From Nitrospirota bacterium (GTDB lineage: Bacteria; Nitrospirota; Leptospirillia; Leptospirillales; Leptospirillaceae): a stretch of DNA of 64,000 nucleotides. The notes below the pieces were generated by a model. That model made no database searches. It was given only the letters and a program-made list of their open reading frames with translations, and had not been told where the DNA came from. Of the stretch, positions 22,815 to 31,642 are shown piece by piece; positions within the stretch are counted from its first letter, which is position 1; every line of letters starts with the position of its first letter. Position numbers and translations under genes: made by a program. The DNA lies in contig DAHVAL010000009.1 of the NCBI GenBank assembly GCA_027314645.1, positions 1 through 64,000 of the forward strand. Direction: 5' to 3'.

Positions 22815-24410
22815 ATGTCCGATCTGATCGAAGAGTTTTATGCCCGTGTTCCGGTCATGGATGAAACACCTGCTCCATCCCTTTCCTCTGAAGATCGTCA
22901 GAAACTGCTCACCCATTTCTATCCGGACTATCGGCCTGAAGGAAAGGCCACGCTCAGAGTCGGCCCGAATGCGGGAACCGTTGTGCCGGAGGAAATCGCC
23001 GCCCTCCTGGAATCGCGCAGCCGCCTTCAAGGACCAAGAACGCTTCCGGAGAATCCGGACCGTGAGGTGGATATCCTCATTATAGGGGGAGGCGGAGCGG
23101 GTATCACCGCGGCCCTTCATGCCGTGGAACAAGGGGCGGATGTTCTGTTGGCCACCAAGCTCCGCGTCGGGGATTCGAATACAGTGATGGCCGAAGGGGG
23201 AATCCAGTCGGCCTTGGGTGAGGGCGATAGCCCAGTCGAGCATTTTCGGGACACGTTCCGGGGAGGGCATGGGGCCAATGACCCCACCTTGTTGTCGATC
23301 CTCGTCCAGGAAGGTCCCCGGATGGTGGAGTGGTTGATTTCGCGCGGGATTCTTTTCGACCGGGATCCCCAGGGAAATCTTTCTTTGCGGAAGGGGGGCG
23401 GAACGTCCCGGCCTCGATTGATTTCTGCGAAAGACTATACGGGGCTGGAACTGGTTCGGGTGTTGAAGGAGGATGTGGTCAATGCGCCTCTGGAGATTCT
23501 GGAGTTTTCCCCGGCCGTTGAGCTTTTGCAGGGGCCCGGAGGGGCCTGTGCCGGAGCCGTCTTGTGGGACTTGGACAGCAGGAAGCATATCTTTGTGAAG
23601 TCGCGCACGACCATTCTTGCCACCGGCGGAAGCGGCCGCCTCCATATCGGAGGATTTGCCACATCGAACCATTTCGGTGCCACGGGCGACGGACTGTCGA
23701 TGGCCTATCGACTGGGAGCCAAGCTGGTCCATGTGGACAGCTTCCAGTATCATCCCACCGGAGTCATTTTCCCCTCGGAAATGGCTGGAATGCTCATTAC
23801 CGAGGCCGTTCGGGGGGCGGGTGCCAGAATGTACAACACGCTCGGCCGCCGATTTGTGAATGAACTTGAAACACGCGATGTCGTGGCTTCAGCCATCATT
23901 CGGGAATGTGCCGAAGGGCGGGGTGTTCCGACCCCTTCGGGAGCAAGCGGCGTCTATCTGGATTTGGCGTCGATCGACCGGGATGCCGGGGAAGGGACTG
24001 TCGCCAAACGCTTCCCGAACATCGTGAAACTGATGACCCGCCACAATGTCGATCCCACAAAGGTTCCCATCCTCGTCTATCCCACCCTCCACTACCAGAA
24101 CGGAGGGGTGCAAACCGATGCTCAATCCCGCACCGCCATCCCGCACCTCCTGGTGGCCGGGGAAGCGTCGGGAGGCCTGCATGGGACAAACAGGCTCATG
24201 GGAAACTCCCTCCTCGAACTTTTTGTTTTCGGCCGGCGGGCCGGTCTTGAGGCTGCCCAGGAGGCGCGCGAGCGTCCTCCTTTCTCATGGAAAGAGGTCT
24301 CGATCGCTCACGTCGACCAGTTTGAAAAGGACCTTGCCCGGGAATTCAAGGGCGGGGATCGTCCCATCGCCCCCACGCTTTTCCCGGACTACCGACGCAA
24401 AGATTCCTGA
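22815..24410 (+). CDS. frdA: Fumarate reductase flavoprotein subunit (non-covalent FAD type)
   Basis: A 531-aa FAD protein of the SdhA/FrdA family. The Rossmann motif IIGGGGAGITAALHA begins near residue 89, so there is an N-terminal extension of about 85 residues of unknown role. Substrate-site residues are kept: QYHPTG, the HYQNGGVQTD histidine and LHGTNRLMGNSL arginine. At the place where E. coli FrdA has SHTVAAEGG with the FAD-linked His, this protein reads SNTVMAEGG with Asn122, so FAD is probably not covalently bound. ATG 22815 directly follows the frdB stop. It is cotranscribed with frdB and sucCD. An L-aspartate oxidase was considered, but the Fe-S partner and succinyl-CoA synthetase neighbours favour fumarate reductase. 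Confidence 0.85.
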   Translation: MSDLIEEFYARVPVMDETPAPSLSSEDRQKLLTHFYPDYRPEGKATLRVGPNAGTVVPEEIAALLESRSRLQGPRTLPENPDREVDILIIGGGGAGITAALHAVEQGADVLLATKLRVGDSNTVMAEGGIQSALGEGDSPVEHFRDTFRGGHGANDPTLLSILVQEGPRMVEWLISRGILFDRDPQGNLSLRKGGGTSRPRLISAKDYTGLELVRVLKEDVVNAPLEILEFSPAVELLQGPGGACAGAVLWDLDSRKHIFVKSRTTILATGGSGRLHIGGFATSNHFGATGDGLSMAYRLGAKLVHVDSFQYHPTGVIFPSEMAGMLITEAVRGAGARMYNTLGRRFVNELETRDVVASAIIRECAEGRGVPTPSGASGVYLDLASIDRDAGEGTVAKRFPNIVKLMTRHNVDPTKVPILVYPTLHYQNGGVQTDAQSRTAIPHLLVAGEASGGLHGTNRLMGNSLLELFVFGRRAGLEAAQEARERPPFSWKEVSIAHVDQFEKDLAREFKGGDRPIAPTLFPDYRRKDS

Positions 24411-24443
24411 GTGCGAACTATTACCTTTTGAGAGGAGACAGTC

Positions 24444-25631
24444 TTGAATATCCATGAATACCAGGCGAAGGAATTGTTCAAAAGCTACGGCGTTGCTGTC
24501 CCTTCCGGCGTGGTGGTGGATTCGGCCGAAGACGCCGGCGCACTTATCTCGGCAAAATCGGGGATCTTTGGAGGCGGCACGTCGGTTTTTGCTGTGAAGG
24601 CTCAGATCCATGCGGGAGGACGGGGGAAGGCCGGAGGGGTCAAGATCGCGAAGAACATGGCCGATATTCCCGCCATGGTGGCCGGTCTTCTTGGAAAGAC
24701 TCTTGTGACCCACCAAACCGGTCCGGAAGGCCGCTTGGTGCGCAAGGTGTGGATCGAGGAAGGAGCGGTCATTGCGCGTGAGTTTTATCTAAGCCTTGTG
24801 TTGGATCGTTCGAGCCGGCGCGTGTCCATTCTCGCGAGCACGGAAGGGGGGATGGAGATCGAGGAGGTCTCGGCCACCCACCCGGAGAAAATTCTGACTC
24901 TTTCGATCGATCCGGAAATGGGCTGCAAGGGTTTTGTTGGTCGAAGGATCGCCTCATTTCTTGGGTTGCCGGTGTCCCTCTATAACGCGTTTTCAACGCT
25001 TCTTGGAAACCTGTACCGCTTCTTCACGGAAACAGACTGCATGATGGTCGAAATCAACCCCCTCATTCTCACGGGAGATGGTCGCCTTCTCGCGCTCGAT
25101 GCAAAAGTCTCCTTTGACGACAACGCCCTCTATCGCCAGGAAAAAGTGTTGGCCTTGAGGGATTTGTTCGAGGAAAACGAATTGGAAATCGAGGCCTCCA
25201 AACACCGGCTCAATTACGTCAAACTCGATGGATCGATCGCGTGCATGGTGAACGGGGCTGGGCTGGCGATGGCCACAATGGACGTCATTGCTCTCGCAGG
25301 CGGAACACCGGCCAACTTCCTCGATGTGGGTGGCGGGGCCAGCAAGGAGACAGTGGAGCAGGCCTTCAGAATCCTTTTGGGAGATCCGGCGGTAAAAGGG
25401 ATCTTCGTGAATATTTTCGGGGGGATCGTTCGCTGTGAACGGATCGCCGGAGGAATCATCGCCGCGGCAAAGGATGTGAAGCTTCATGTGCCCCTTGTGG
25501 TACGCCTTCAGGGAACCAACGCGAAGGAAGGGCGGGAGATGCTTCGGGAATCCGGCCTGAATCTGCAGGTTGCCGAGGAACTGTTCGAAGGGGCGGAAAA
25601 AATCGTTTTGGCTGTGAAAGGAGCAAAATGA
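24444..25631 (+). CDS. sucC: Succinyl-CoA synthetase beta subunit
   Basis: A 395-aa ATP-grasp subunit starting [17 protein letters not shown] (TTG start, behind GAGGAGACAGTC). It carries [15 protein letters not shown] in the nucleotide-binding region, the metal-ligand MVEINPLIL, and the [14 protein letters not shown] and [12 protein letters not shown] segments of the CoA-ligase domain. It forms the heterotetramer with SucD and would make succinyl-CoA from succinate for the reductive TCA cycle, directly following fumarate reductase. It overlaps sucD as ATGA. The paralogue ccsA at 15663 is longer and lacks the standard HIEGxR-type ending. Confidence 0.95.
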   Translation: MNIHEYQAKELFKSYGVAVPSGVVVDSAEDAGALISAKSGIFGGGTSVFAVKAQIHAGGRGKAGGVKIAKNMADIPAMVAGLLGKTLVTHQTGPEGRLVRKVWIEEGAVIAREFYLSLVLDRSSRRVSILASTEGGMEIEEVSATHPEKILTLSIDPEMGCKGFVGRRIASFLGLPVSLYNAFSTLLGNLYRFFTETDCMMVEINPLILTGDGRLLALDAKVSFDDNALYRQEKVLALRDLFEENELEIEASKHRLNYVKLDGSIACMVNGAGLAMATMDVIALAGGTPANFLDVGGGASKETVEQAFRILLGDPAVKGIFVNIFGGIVRCERIAGGIIAAAKDVKLHVPLVVRLQGTNAKEGREMLRESGLNLQVAEELFEGAEKIVLAVKGAK

Positions 25632-26548
25632 GCATTCTTGTCGACCGGTCAACGCGCGTCATCGTTCAGGGAATTACCGGAAAGGAAGGAAGTTACCATG
25701 CGATGGCCTGTAGAGAATATGGGACTCTTGTTCTGGGAGGGGTGACCCCCGGAAAAGGAGGGACGGTCCATGAAGGGTTTCCGGTGTGGGACTCTGTTCG
25801 TGACGCTGTGGATGCCGTCCACCCCGATGTGTCGTTAATTTTTGTTCCGCCTCCTTTTGCCGCGGACGCGATTCTCGAAGCGGCCGACGCAGGGATCGGC
25901 CTGATCGTTTGCATTACGGAAGGAATTCCTGTTCAGGACATGATGCGCGTCAGAAGGATCCTCGACATTCGGAATGAAGAGGGGGAGGAGATCCGTCTCA
26001 TCGGACCCAACTGCCCTGGAATCATCACACCCGATGGGGCGAAAATCGGAATCATGCCGGGGTACATCCATAAAAGGGGCCGTGTGGGGGTCGTTTCACG
26101 AAGCGGAACCCTTACGTATGAGGCTGTGTGGCAACTTACCCAGTTGGGATTGGGGGAATCGACATGCGTCGGAATCGGGGGAGATCCGATCCGGGGGCTG
26201 AACTTTGTCGATGTGCTCGCCTTGTTTGAAAAAGATCCTGAAACGGAAGCGGTGGTCATGATCGGGGAGATCGGAGGGGACGACGAAGAAAAGGCGGCAG
26301 CCTTTGCGCGTGCCCATATGACGAAACCGATCATCGGGTTTATTGCAGGATTGACGGCGCCTCCCGGACGCCGGATGGGGCACGCAGGAGCGATCGTTTC
26401 CGGTGGGAAAGGATCCGCCCGGGACAAGATGAAGGCCCTGGAATCCTATGGGGTCATTGTGGTCGACAATCCGTCGATCATCGGGCAGACGGTGAGCCAG
26501 ACCTTGAAAAATGGAAATTACCGTCGGACACCGACCTGTCACCACTAA
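25628..26548 (+). CDS. sucD: Succinyl-CoA synthetase alpha subunit
   Basis: A 306-aa subunit. The CoA-binding domain shows [19 protein letters not shown] and [14 protein letters not shown], followed by [12 protein letters not shown]. The active-site histidine is in [11 protein letters not shown] and the [12 protein letters not shown] loop is typical. The ATG lies in the ATGA overlap with sucC, so the subunits are coupled in translation. It ends 34 bases before a peroxiredoxin gene on the same strand. Compared with ccsB it lacks the extended C-terminus. Confidence 0.95.
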   Translation: MSILVDRSTRVIVQGITGKEGSYHAMACREYGTLVLGGVTPGKGGTVHEGFPVWDSVRDAVDAVHPDVSLIFVPPPFAADAILEAADAGIGLIVCITEGIPVQDMMRVRRILDIRNEEGEEIRLIGPNCPGIITPDGAKIGIMPGYIHKRGRVGVVSRSGTLTYEAVWQLTQLGLGESTCVGIGGDPIRGLNFVDVLALFEKDPETEAVVMIGEIGGDDEEKAAAFARAHMTKPIIGFIAGLTAPPGRRMGHAGAIVSGGKGSARDKMKALESYGVIVVDNPSIIGQTVSQTLKNGNYRRTPTCHH

Positions 26549-26582
26549 TCAGAATCACCCTCATTGTTGAAAGGATATGAAC

Positions 26583-27044
26583 ATGGCCGCTGAAATAAAG
26601 GTCGGGGATGTCGCCCCGGATTTTACCCTTGACGATCAGGATAAGAATCCTGTCACCTTGTCGTCCTTCCGGGGAAAGAAAAATGTCGTCCTTGCGTTTT
26701 ATCCGTTGGACTGGAGTCCGATCTGCACCAACGAGAATACATGCTTTTCCAACGATCTTCCGCGCTTCGAAGATGCGGGTTCGGTGATTTTAGGCATCAG
26801 CACAGACAGCACATTTTCTCATAAGGCCTGGAGGGAGCACCTCAAGCTTCGGCAAACCCTTCTCTCGGACATTAAAAGAAAGGTCTGCAAGGATTACGGG
26901 CTCTATATTGAAGAAGCAAACATCAACAAGCGTGCCACGGTGATCGTCGACAAGAAGGGCGTGGTCCGATACGTCAAAGTCCAGGAAATCCTGACGGCGC
27001 GTGACGACCAGGAAATTCTTGCGGAACTTAAGAAAATCTCCTGA
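26583..27044 (+). CDS. Peroxiredoxin (AhpC/TSA family, Bcp/AhpE-like)
   Basis: A 153-aa thioredoxin-fold peroxidase. [17 protein letters not shown] carries the peroxidatic cysteine (Cys48), in place of the more usual P-x3-T-x2-C pattern with Ser instead of Thr, which is seen in some members. Two further cysteines (about 53 and 101) might resolve the sulfenate. It probably protects oxygen-sensitive reductive-TCA enzymes or Fe-S clusters; this is inferred from position after sucD. ATG 26583 is preferred over ATG 26577 because AAAGGAT then stands eight bases upstream. A strong terminator follows. Confidence 0.87.
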   Translation: MAAEIKVGDVAPDFTLDDQDKNPVTLSSFRGKKNVVLAFYPLDWSPICTNENTCFSNDLPRFEDAGSVILGISTDSTFSHKAWREHLKLRQTLLSDIKRKVCKDYGLYIEEANINKRATVIVDKKGVVRYVKVQEILTARDDQEILAELKKIS

Positions 27045-27070
27045 CAAGAAGAACGGTTCCGGACCTGTCG

Positions 27071-27096
27071 AAAAGGCCTCCCCTGGGAGGCCTTTT
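27071..27096. terminator. Bidirectional terminator between peroxiredoxin and lipoprotein genes
   Basis: AAAAGGCCTCCC, short loop, GGAGGCCTTTT: near-perfect stem with A-run and T-run, so it can serve both converging genes. Confidence 0.85.
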
Positions 27097-27107
27097 CAAT
27101 TTGGGGG

Positions 27108-27674
27108 TTATTCTCCGGAGGAGGAATAATGATTGGTGGGGGAGGCTCCTCCCGGAAGGGGAAGCACCAGACGGACTTCATCATAGGTGGCTGTTTCCGG
27201 ATAAGAATAGGAGAGATGAAGAACCAGCTTCCGGGGGACAGGGGCAGGACCTGGCAGCACGAAGAGAAGCGGAACTGTTTTCTTCGAGATGGCTGGAACG
27301 ACCCAATCTTGATGGGACATGTAATGGTCGGTCCAGTCTGATTTCCAGGAGGGCGGATAGAGGTCCTTGAACGGTTTGCTGGCGTTTTCCAGGATGAATC
27401 GGTAGCTCTTTTTTCCTCGCAACCGGAAATGCTGGTCATTTGCGGTCAGATCAAGAATATTTTCCCGAAGATGCACACGCAGGGTCCGGGATCCCGAGTC
27501 CTCGATTTCGAGCGGGATGGTAATGAAGGTGATCCCGTTTTTTTCCTCGATTATCGGCGGAGAAGGCCGAAACTTGAGGGGGGAATGGGTCCTGATCGTG
27601 CATGCAGCGAGAAAAAACAAGGAAAGACACAAAATCCCAAACGATCCGGGAACCTTCAACAGCCCAATTTTCAT
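27108..27674 (-). CDS. Predicted lipoprotein, unknown function
   Basis: A 188-aa protein with a bacterial lipoprotein signal: a hydrophobic run ending in FFLAAC, Cys near residue 25. The mature part is beta-rich and may adopt an Ig-like fold (alternating hydrophobic segments such as ITFITIPLEIEDSG and RKLVLHLSYSYP). No catalytic motif is visible. It resembles in general style the membrane protein at 49869 and that at 59599, each with a single anchor and a beta-rich domain. The ribosome site before ATG 27674 is weak. It is 27 bases downstream of the FmdB-like gene. Confidence 0.7.
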   Translation of the reverse strand: MKIGLLKVPGSFGILCLSLFFLAACTIRTHSPLKFRPSPPIIEEKNGITFITIPLEIEDSGSRTLRVHLRENILDLTANDQHFRLRGKKSYRFILENASKPFKDLYPPSWKSDWTDHYMSHQDWVVPAISKKTVPLLFVLPGPAPVPRKLVLHLSYSYPETATYDEVRLVLPLPGGASPTNHYSSSGE

Positions 27675-27701
27675 GCAATTACTTTCGAATGAGGGTCGAT
27701 C

Positions 27702-27938
27702 CTAACCGCAGCCACATCCTCCGCCGCAGCATCCTCCCCCTCCGCTCGGTTGTGTTGCCGGGGCCGCAAACTCGGAGCCGGGCGGTCCTGCAACGGCGCT
27801 CGCGAAAGAGGACGGGATTTTCCGAAGGTCCAGACTTTTGCATTTCGAACATTCGGTCTCCCCCGGCCCTGTTCGGATTGATTGAAGCAGAGAAAAGACA
27901 TTTCCGCAGGTGTTGCAGGCATATTCATAAATCGGCAT
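27702..27938 (-). CDS. FmdB-family zinc-ribbon protein with Gly/Cys-rich tail
   Basis: A 78-aa protein. MPIYEYACNTCGNVF and ETECSKCKS supply the two CxxC knuckles of the FmdB-type zinc ribbon. The C-terminus ends in a run of Gly and Cys (GGGGCCGGGCGCG), a probable metal-binding tail. The start ATG 27938 follows AAGGAGGATGGA. FmdB proteins are named after a putative regulator, but their function is not known. It may share a transcript with the lipoprotein gene downstream. Confidence 0.85.
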   Translation of the reverse strand: MPIYEYACNTCGNVFSLLQSIRTGPGETECSKCKSLDLRKIPSSFASAVAGPPGSEFAAPATQPSGGGGCCGGGCGCG

Positions 27939-28087
27939 TCCATCCTCCTTACTCGAGTTCTTTCAAGTGGATTCATTTTCTCACACCATTTCGTTCACTT
28001 CAAGGTGACGGAGCCCGTCAATTCTGGAAAGCCGATCTCCCACACAACACCTCTTCGTGTTCGATAAGGAGGAAGTATGGAGCAGGA

Positions 28088-28115
28088 TTGACAGATTGAA
28101 TCCTCAATCTATAAT
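28088..28115 (+). promoter_or_regulatory. Consensus promoter of the dcw cluster
   Basis: TTGACA (28088-28093), 16-base spacer, TATAAT (28110-28115): both hexamers match consensus exactly. The spacer is itself an inverted repeat, GATTGA-ATCC-TCAATC (28094-28109). It drives mraZ and probably the downstream cell-wall genes. Confidence 0.88.
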
Positions 28116-28128
28116 GAGGGGTGGCAAG

Positions 28129-28153
28129 TGGGGAAATGTGGGGGAAGGTGGAT
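28129..28153 (+). promoter_or_regulatory. Putative MraZ operator repeats
   Basis: TGGGG (28129), TGGGG (28139) and TGGAT (28149) repeat every ten bases with five-base spacers, just after the promoter. This matches the known MraZ site design (TGGGN repeats with N5 spacers), so autoregulation of the cluster is likely. The last repeat overlaps the mraZ ribosome site and start. Confidence 0.7.
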
Positions 28154-28592
28154 GACGTTATTTCGAGGACGGTTTCTTCACAGCGTGGATTCGAAGGGAC
28201 GAGTCGCCATTCCCCAACGATTTCGAGAGGCGATGGGAGGAGAGGAGGACCTCCGGCTCGTCATGACCGTCGACCCCGAAGGATGTCTGGTGGTCTATCC
28301 TGAGCCCGCCTGGGTCGAACTCGAACGGAAATGGCAGGAGCTCCCCCAGATGAATGAAGACCTCAAGACCTATCTTCGTTTTATGGTCGGGTGGGCATCG
28401 GACGGGGGCCTGGATCGCCAGGGACGCATCCTCGTTCCCCCTCCTCTCAGGGAATATGCCGGACTTGAACATGAGGTATGGTTCATCGGACTCCTTCATA
28501 AATTCGAAATCTGGAACGGAGAGCGCCTGGGAATGGCCACAGGTCCCGAGAAGGTCCGTGCCGTAACACAAAAGCTGTCGGGCCTCTTTTGA
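28152..28592 (+). CDS. mraZ: Transcriptional regulator MraZ
   Basis: A 146-aa MraZ with two AbrB-like halves: FLHSVDSKGRVAIPQRFR and, in the second repeat, GGLDRQGRILVPPPLREYAGL, each holding the D-x-[KQ]-GR DNA-contact signature. MraZ forms a ring and represses or tunes the dcw operon. ATG 28152 is chosen (AAGGTGG upstream, usual MTLFRGRF start); an ATG at 28128 would add eight odd residues. It overlaps rsmH as TTGA. Confidence 0.96.
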   Translation: MTLFRGRFLHSVDSKGRVAIPQRFREAMGGEEDLRLVMTVDPEGCLVVYPEPAWVELERKWQELPQMNEDLKTYLRFMVGWASDGGLDRQGRILVPPPLREYAGLEHEVWFIGLLHKFEIWNGERLGMATGPEKVRAVTQKLSGLF

Positions 28593-29503
28593 ACATCGAC
28601 CCGGAGGCGTCTTTCGAGGGCCACCGCCCCGTCATGCTTGACGAGACGATGGAATGGCTGAACATTGAATCGGAACGCTGGTATATCGATGCCAACCTGG
28701 GCGGAGGCGGGCACGCGCGCGAAATCCTCAACCGCGGAGGCAAGGTGTTGGCCATCGACCGGGATCAACGCGCGGTGACTGAGTTCAGGGACGCCGCTGA
28801 GACACTTTATCCAGGGCGGTTCATCGCCATCTTGGGAAACAACGCCGACCTGGGAGAGATCGCCGGAAAAGAGGGGATCACGCCCTCCGGAATTCTTTTT
28901 GATCTGGGGTGGTCCTCGATTCAAGGGGAGGATCCGGAGAGAGGGCTTTCCTTTTCAGAGGAGGGTCCCCTTGACATGCGGCTGGACATTCGGGAGGACG
29001 ACAGAGCTGAAGATTTTCTCGAACGCTTTTCGGAAGAGGAATTCGTCGACCTTTTTTCCGAGGTGGACGAGCCCTTGGCCCGTCCGATTGCCCGGGCCCT
29101 TGTCCAGGCGCGAAGGCAGGGACGACTTCCAAGGACGACTCTTAAGCTGGCGTCTTTCGTGTCCGGAGTGTACTACAGAAAAGGATTTCGGAGAAGTCGA
29201 AGGCATCCTGCGACGCGGGTATTCATGGCCCTCAGGATCAGGGTCAACAAAGAATACGAAAACCTGGCCCGGGCTCTTGCGGGGTCGTTGGACCTTTTAA
29301 AGGATCGGGGAGGTCGACTCTTGGTTCTGACCTTTCATTCCGGAGAGGACCGGATCGTCAAAAGAACCTTCCGGGAATGGACGCAGTCAGGAACGGCCGA
29401 ATATCTTTTTCGCAAATCTCTTCAACCGGACCGTGAAGAGATCAGGAGAAATCCCCGGGCACGGAGCGCAAGGCTGAGGGGGGTGCGCTTTGGGCGAGAG
29501 TGA
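28589..29503 (+). CDS. rsmH: 16S rRNA (cytosine(1402)-N4)-methyltransferase
   Basis: A 304-aa SAM-dependent methyltransferase (old name MraW). EGHRPVMLDETMEWL opens the protein, DANLGGGGHAREIL is the SAM motif, and GILFDLGWSS, LDMRLD, TRVFMALRIRVNKE and LTFHSGEDRIVK are family blocks. The residue after DLG is Trp where Val is most common (DLGVSS). TTG 28589 overlaps the mraZ stop (TTGA). It methylates C1402 in the decoding centre and sits in its normal dcw position. Confidence 0.95.
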   Translation: MNIDPEASFEGHRPVMLDETMEWLNIESERWYIDANLGGGGHAREILNRGGKVLAIDRDQRAVTEFRDAAETLYPGRFIAILGNNADLGEIAGKEGITPSGILFDLGWSSIQGEDPERGLSFSEEGPLDMRLDIREDDRAEDFLERFSEEEFVDLFSEVDEPLARPIARALVQARRQGRLPRTTLKLASFVSGVYYRKGFRRSRRHPATRVFMALRIRVNKEYENLARALAGSLDLLKDRGGRLLVLTFHSGEDRIVKRTFREWTQSGTAEYLFRKSLQPDREEIRRNPRARSARLRGVRFGRE

Positions 29504-29786
29504 GAAAAGCGAGATAGAAGCATTTTGGAAACGCCGCTCCCTTGCGTTTCTCTTTTTCGCAAGTGGGATCGGAGGACTGCTCCTGGCGATGTCCGTCAGC
29601 ATCGAGTCGGTCAGGATCAAAAGAAAGGTGATCGTCCTCAATGGAGAAGTCGTTCGCGCACAATCCCGGGCGAAGGAGCTTGAAGAAGAGATGATCGGAC
29701 TCACGCGAGAGGCCCGTCTCAGAAAGTATGCCCGAGACAATCAGTTAAAACGTGCCCTCCCTGCGGAGGTGCTGTATCTTCCGTAA
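29490..29786 (+). CDS. ftsL: Cell division protein FtsL
   Basis: A 98-aa bitopic protein: a short charged cytoplasmic N-terminus, one membrane helix (about residues 18-37), then a coiled coil with heptad spacing (VLNGEVVRAQSRAKELEEEMIGL). Sequence is poorly conserved in the family; identity rests on topology, size and position between rsmH and ftsI. TTG 29490 overlaps rsmH by 14 bases behind GAGGGGGG. It would form the FtsQLB subcomplex; no ftsB is seen in the cluster. Confidence 0.82.
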   Translation: MGESEKSEIEAFWKRRSLAFLFFASGIGGLLLAMSVSIESVRIKRKVIVLNGEVVRAQSRAKELEEEMIGLTREARLRKYARDNQLKRALPAEVLYLP

Positions 29787-29842
29787 CCGTTCTTAACCAT
29801 CAACCCAGACGACACTTCCAGGTCGTCCCAAGGGCCCACAGA

Positions 29843-31543
29843 ATGAAACGACGGACAACGATTGCGGTGATGATGGTCCTTGCAGGATTTTCCGTCATTA
29901 TCGGCCGCCTCTTCGTCCTTCAGGTCCTGGATTTCCCCGTGTACGAAACCCTTTCAAAACATGAACGGGAACGGGAAGCCCGCATCCAAGGCGCCCGTGG
30001 AGTGATTCTGTCCGCAGACGGACATCCTCTGGCGGACAATCGTTCGGTCATGAGTCTTGCCGCCGACCCGAACCAGATCAGGCATTTCGAGAGCCCCACG
30101 CTACTGTCCGCCCAATTGGCCCCGGTCCTCGGAATGTCTTCCTCAACGATTCGGAAAAAATTTTTTGCGCGACGGCGGTTTGTCTGGATCAAACACGAAA
30201 TCAGCGCGGCCGATCGAAAAAGGATCGGGACAAAAATCAGAGGGCTGTATTTCCTTCCGGAAAAAAAGAGAAGCTATCCCTACAAGTCTGTTTTTCGTCC
30301 TGTCGTGGGATGGGTTCACCCGGATGGGACGCCGATCTCAGGAATCGAAAAAAAATATGATGAATATCTTAAGGGCAAGACAGGGACGGTGGTTCGGGAA
30401 GTGTCGGCAAGAGGCCGATCCTATTTTCAGACGGAGTCCGGGTCACCGGACACCCTTTCCGGAAACACGGTGCAAACCACGCTCATTGCCAGCCTCCAGG
30501 AATACACCCAGGATGCATTGGATGAGGAAATTCGTGCCGTGGACGCAATCGGGGGAATCGTCCTTGTGATGGATCCGCGGACAGGGGCGGTCCTCTCCCT
30601 GGCAAGCCGGGTGTCGGGGCGATGGGGGGGGATCAGTCCCGGGGTCTCTCTCGTTTACGAGCCGGGGTCGATCTTTAAGCTCGTGACTGCCAGTGCAGCC
30701 TTGAACGAACACCGGGTGTCCGGCCGTGATACCTTTTATTGCTTTAAAGGAGCCATGCCGATTCCCGGAGGGGTTCTCCATGATGCCGAGCCCTATGACA
30801 CCCTGACGCTTGGAGAAATTCTCGCACATTCGAGCAATATTGGAATCGCTCAGGTGGCCTCGCGTTTGGGTCCCGAGGTCTTTGCGCGATATATTAGGAA
30901 ATTCGGGTTCGGTCAGAAAACGAATATCGATTTTCCCGGGGAATCGGGAGGCATCTTTCGGGGAACCCGGCACTGGTCAAGGCGATCGCTCTATACTATA
31001 GCGATGGGACAGGAAGTGGGGGTGACGCCGATCCAGTTGATCACGGCTGTCAGCGCCATCGCCAACGGGGGAACCCTGATGCGGCCGTACTTCGTCAGGC
31101 GGGTGACGGCTCCGGACGGCAGGGTGCTGTACGAGCACCGCCCTGAAAAAGTGAGGCGCGTGATCTCGAAAGAGACCTCGCGAACCCTTCTGTCCCTTCT
31201 GACCGGGGTGGTGTCTCCGGAGGGTACGGGGGCCAGCGCGGCGATAACCGGGTTCAATGTTGCTGGAAAGACCGGAACGGCGGAGGTGTATGATCCTGAA
31301 AAACATGCCTATTCCAGAACGCGGACGGTCGACTCTTTCGTGGGAATCCTTCCGGTCGACAATCCCTCGCTCGTGGTTCTGGTGGTGGTCATTCAGCCCA
31401 AGGGGATTTCATGGGGCGGGACGGTGGCCGCCCCCCTCTTCAGGAAGGTCGCCGAGATGGCCCTCGTTCAATTCAGGATTCCGGCAAGCAAACCGAGGAT
31501 GGAGGGCGATGTGGTAAGGGCGGACTTTGGAATGATTCCTTAG
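29843..31543 (+). CDS. ftsI: Septal peptidoglycan transpeptidase FtsI (PBP3)
   Basis: A 566-aa class B penicillin-binding protein. One N-terminal membrane helix (about residues 7-28), a dimerisation/pedestal domain, then the transpeptidase domain with S276-x-x-K in EPGSIFKL, the SxN motif in AHSSNIG (S330) and KTGT in AGKTGTAEV. No PASTA domain. It crosslinks septal peptidoglycan with FtsW. The start ATG 29843 has a weak ribosome site; 56 bases separate it from ftsL. Confidence 0.96.
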   Translation: MKRRTTIAVMMVLAGFSVIIGRLFVLQVLDFPVYETLSKHEREREARIQGARGVILSADGHPLADNRSVMSLAADPNQIRHFESPTLLSAQLAPVLGMSSSTIRKKFFARRRFVWIKHEISAADRKRIGTKIRGLYFLPEKKRSYPYKSVFRPVVGWVHPDGTPISGIEKKYDEYLKGKTGTVVREVSARGRSYFQTESGSPDTLSGNTVQTTLIASLQEYTQDALDEEIRAVDAIGGIVLVMDPRTGAVLSLASRVSGRWGGISPGVSLVYEPGSIFKLVTASAALNEHRVSGRDTFYCFKGAMPIPGGVLHDAEPYDTLTLGEILAHSSNIGIAQVASRLGPEVFARYIRKFGFGQKTNIDFPGESGGIFRGTRHWSRRSLYTIAMGQEVGVTPIQLITAVSAIANGGTLMRPYFVRRVTAPDGRVLYEHRPEKVRRVISKETSRTLLSLLTGVVSPEGTGASAAITGFNVAGKTGTAEVYDPEKHAYSRTRTVDSFVGILPVDNPSLVVLVVVIQPKGISWGGTVAAPLFRKVAEMALVQFRIPASKPRMEGDVVRADFGMIP

Positions 31544-31642
31544 GAGGAAGAAGGGTGGATGTGTGTCCGTTGTCATGGGAGGAACGGATGACTTTACGTA
31601 CAATGGCGTGGGATTCGGCACGGATCCGGTGGGGACGATTGC

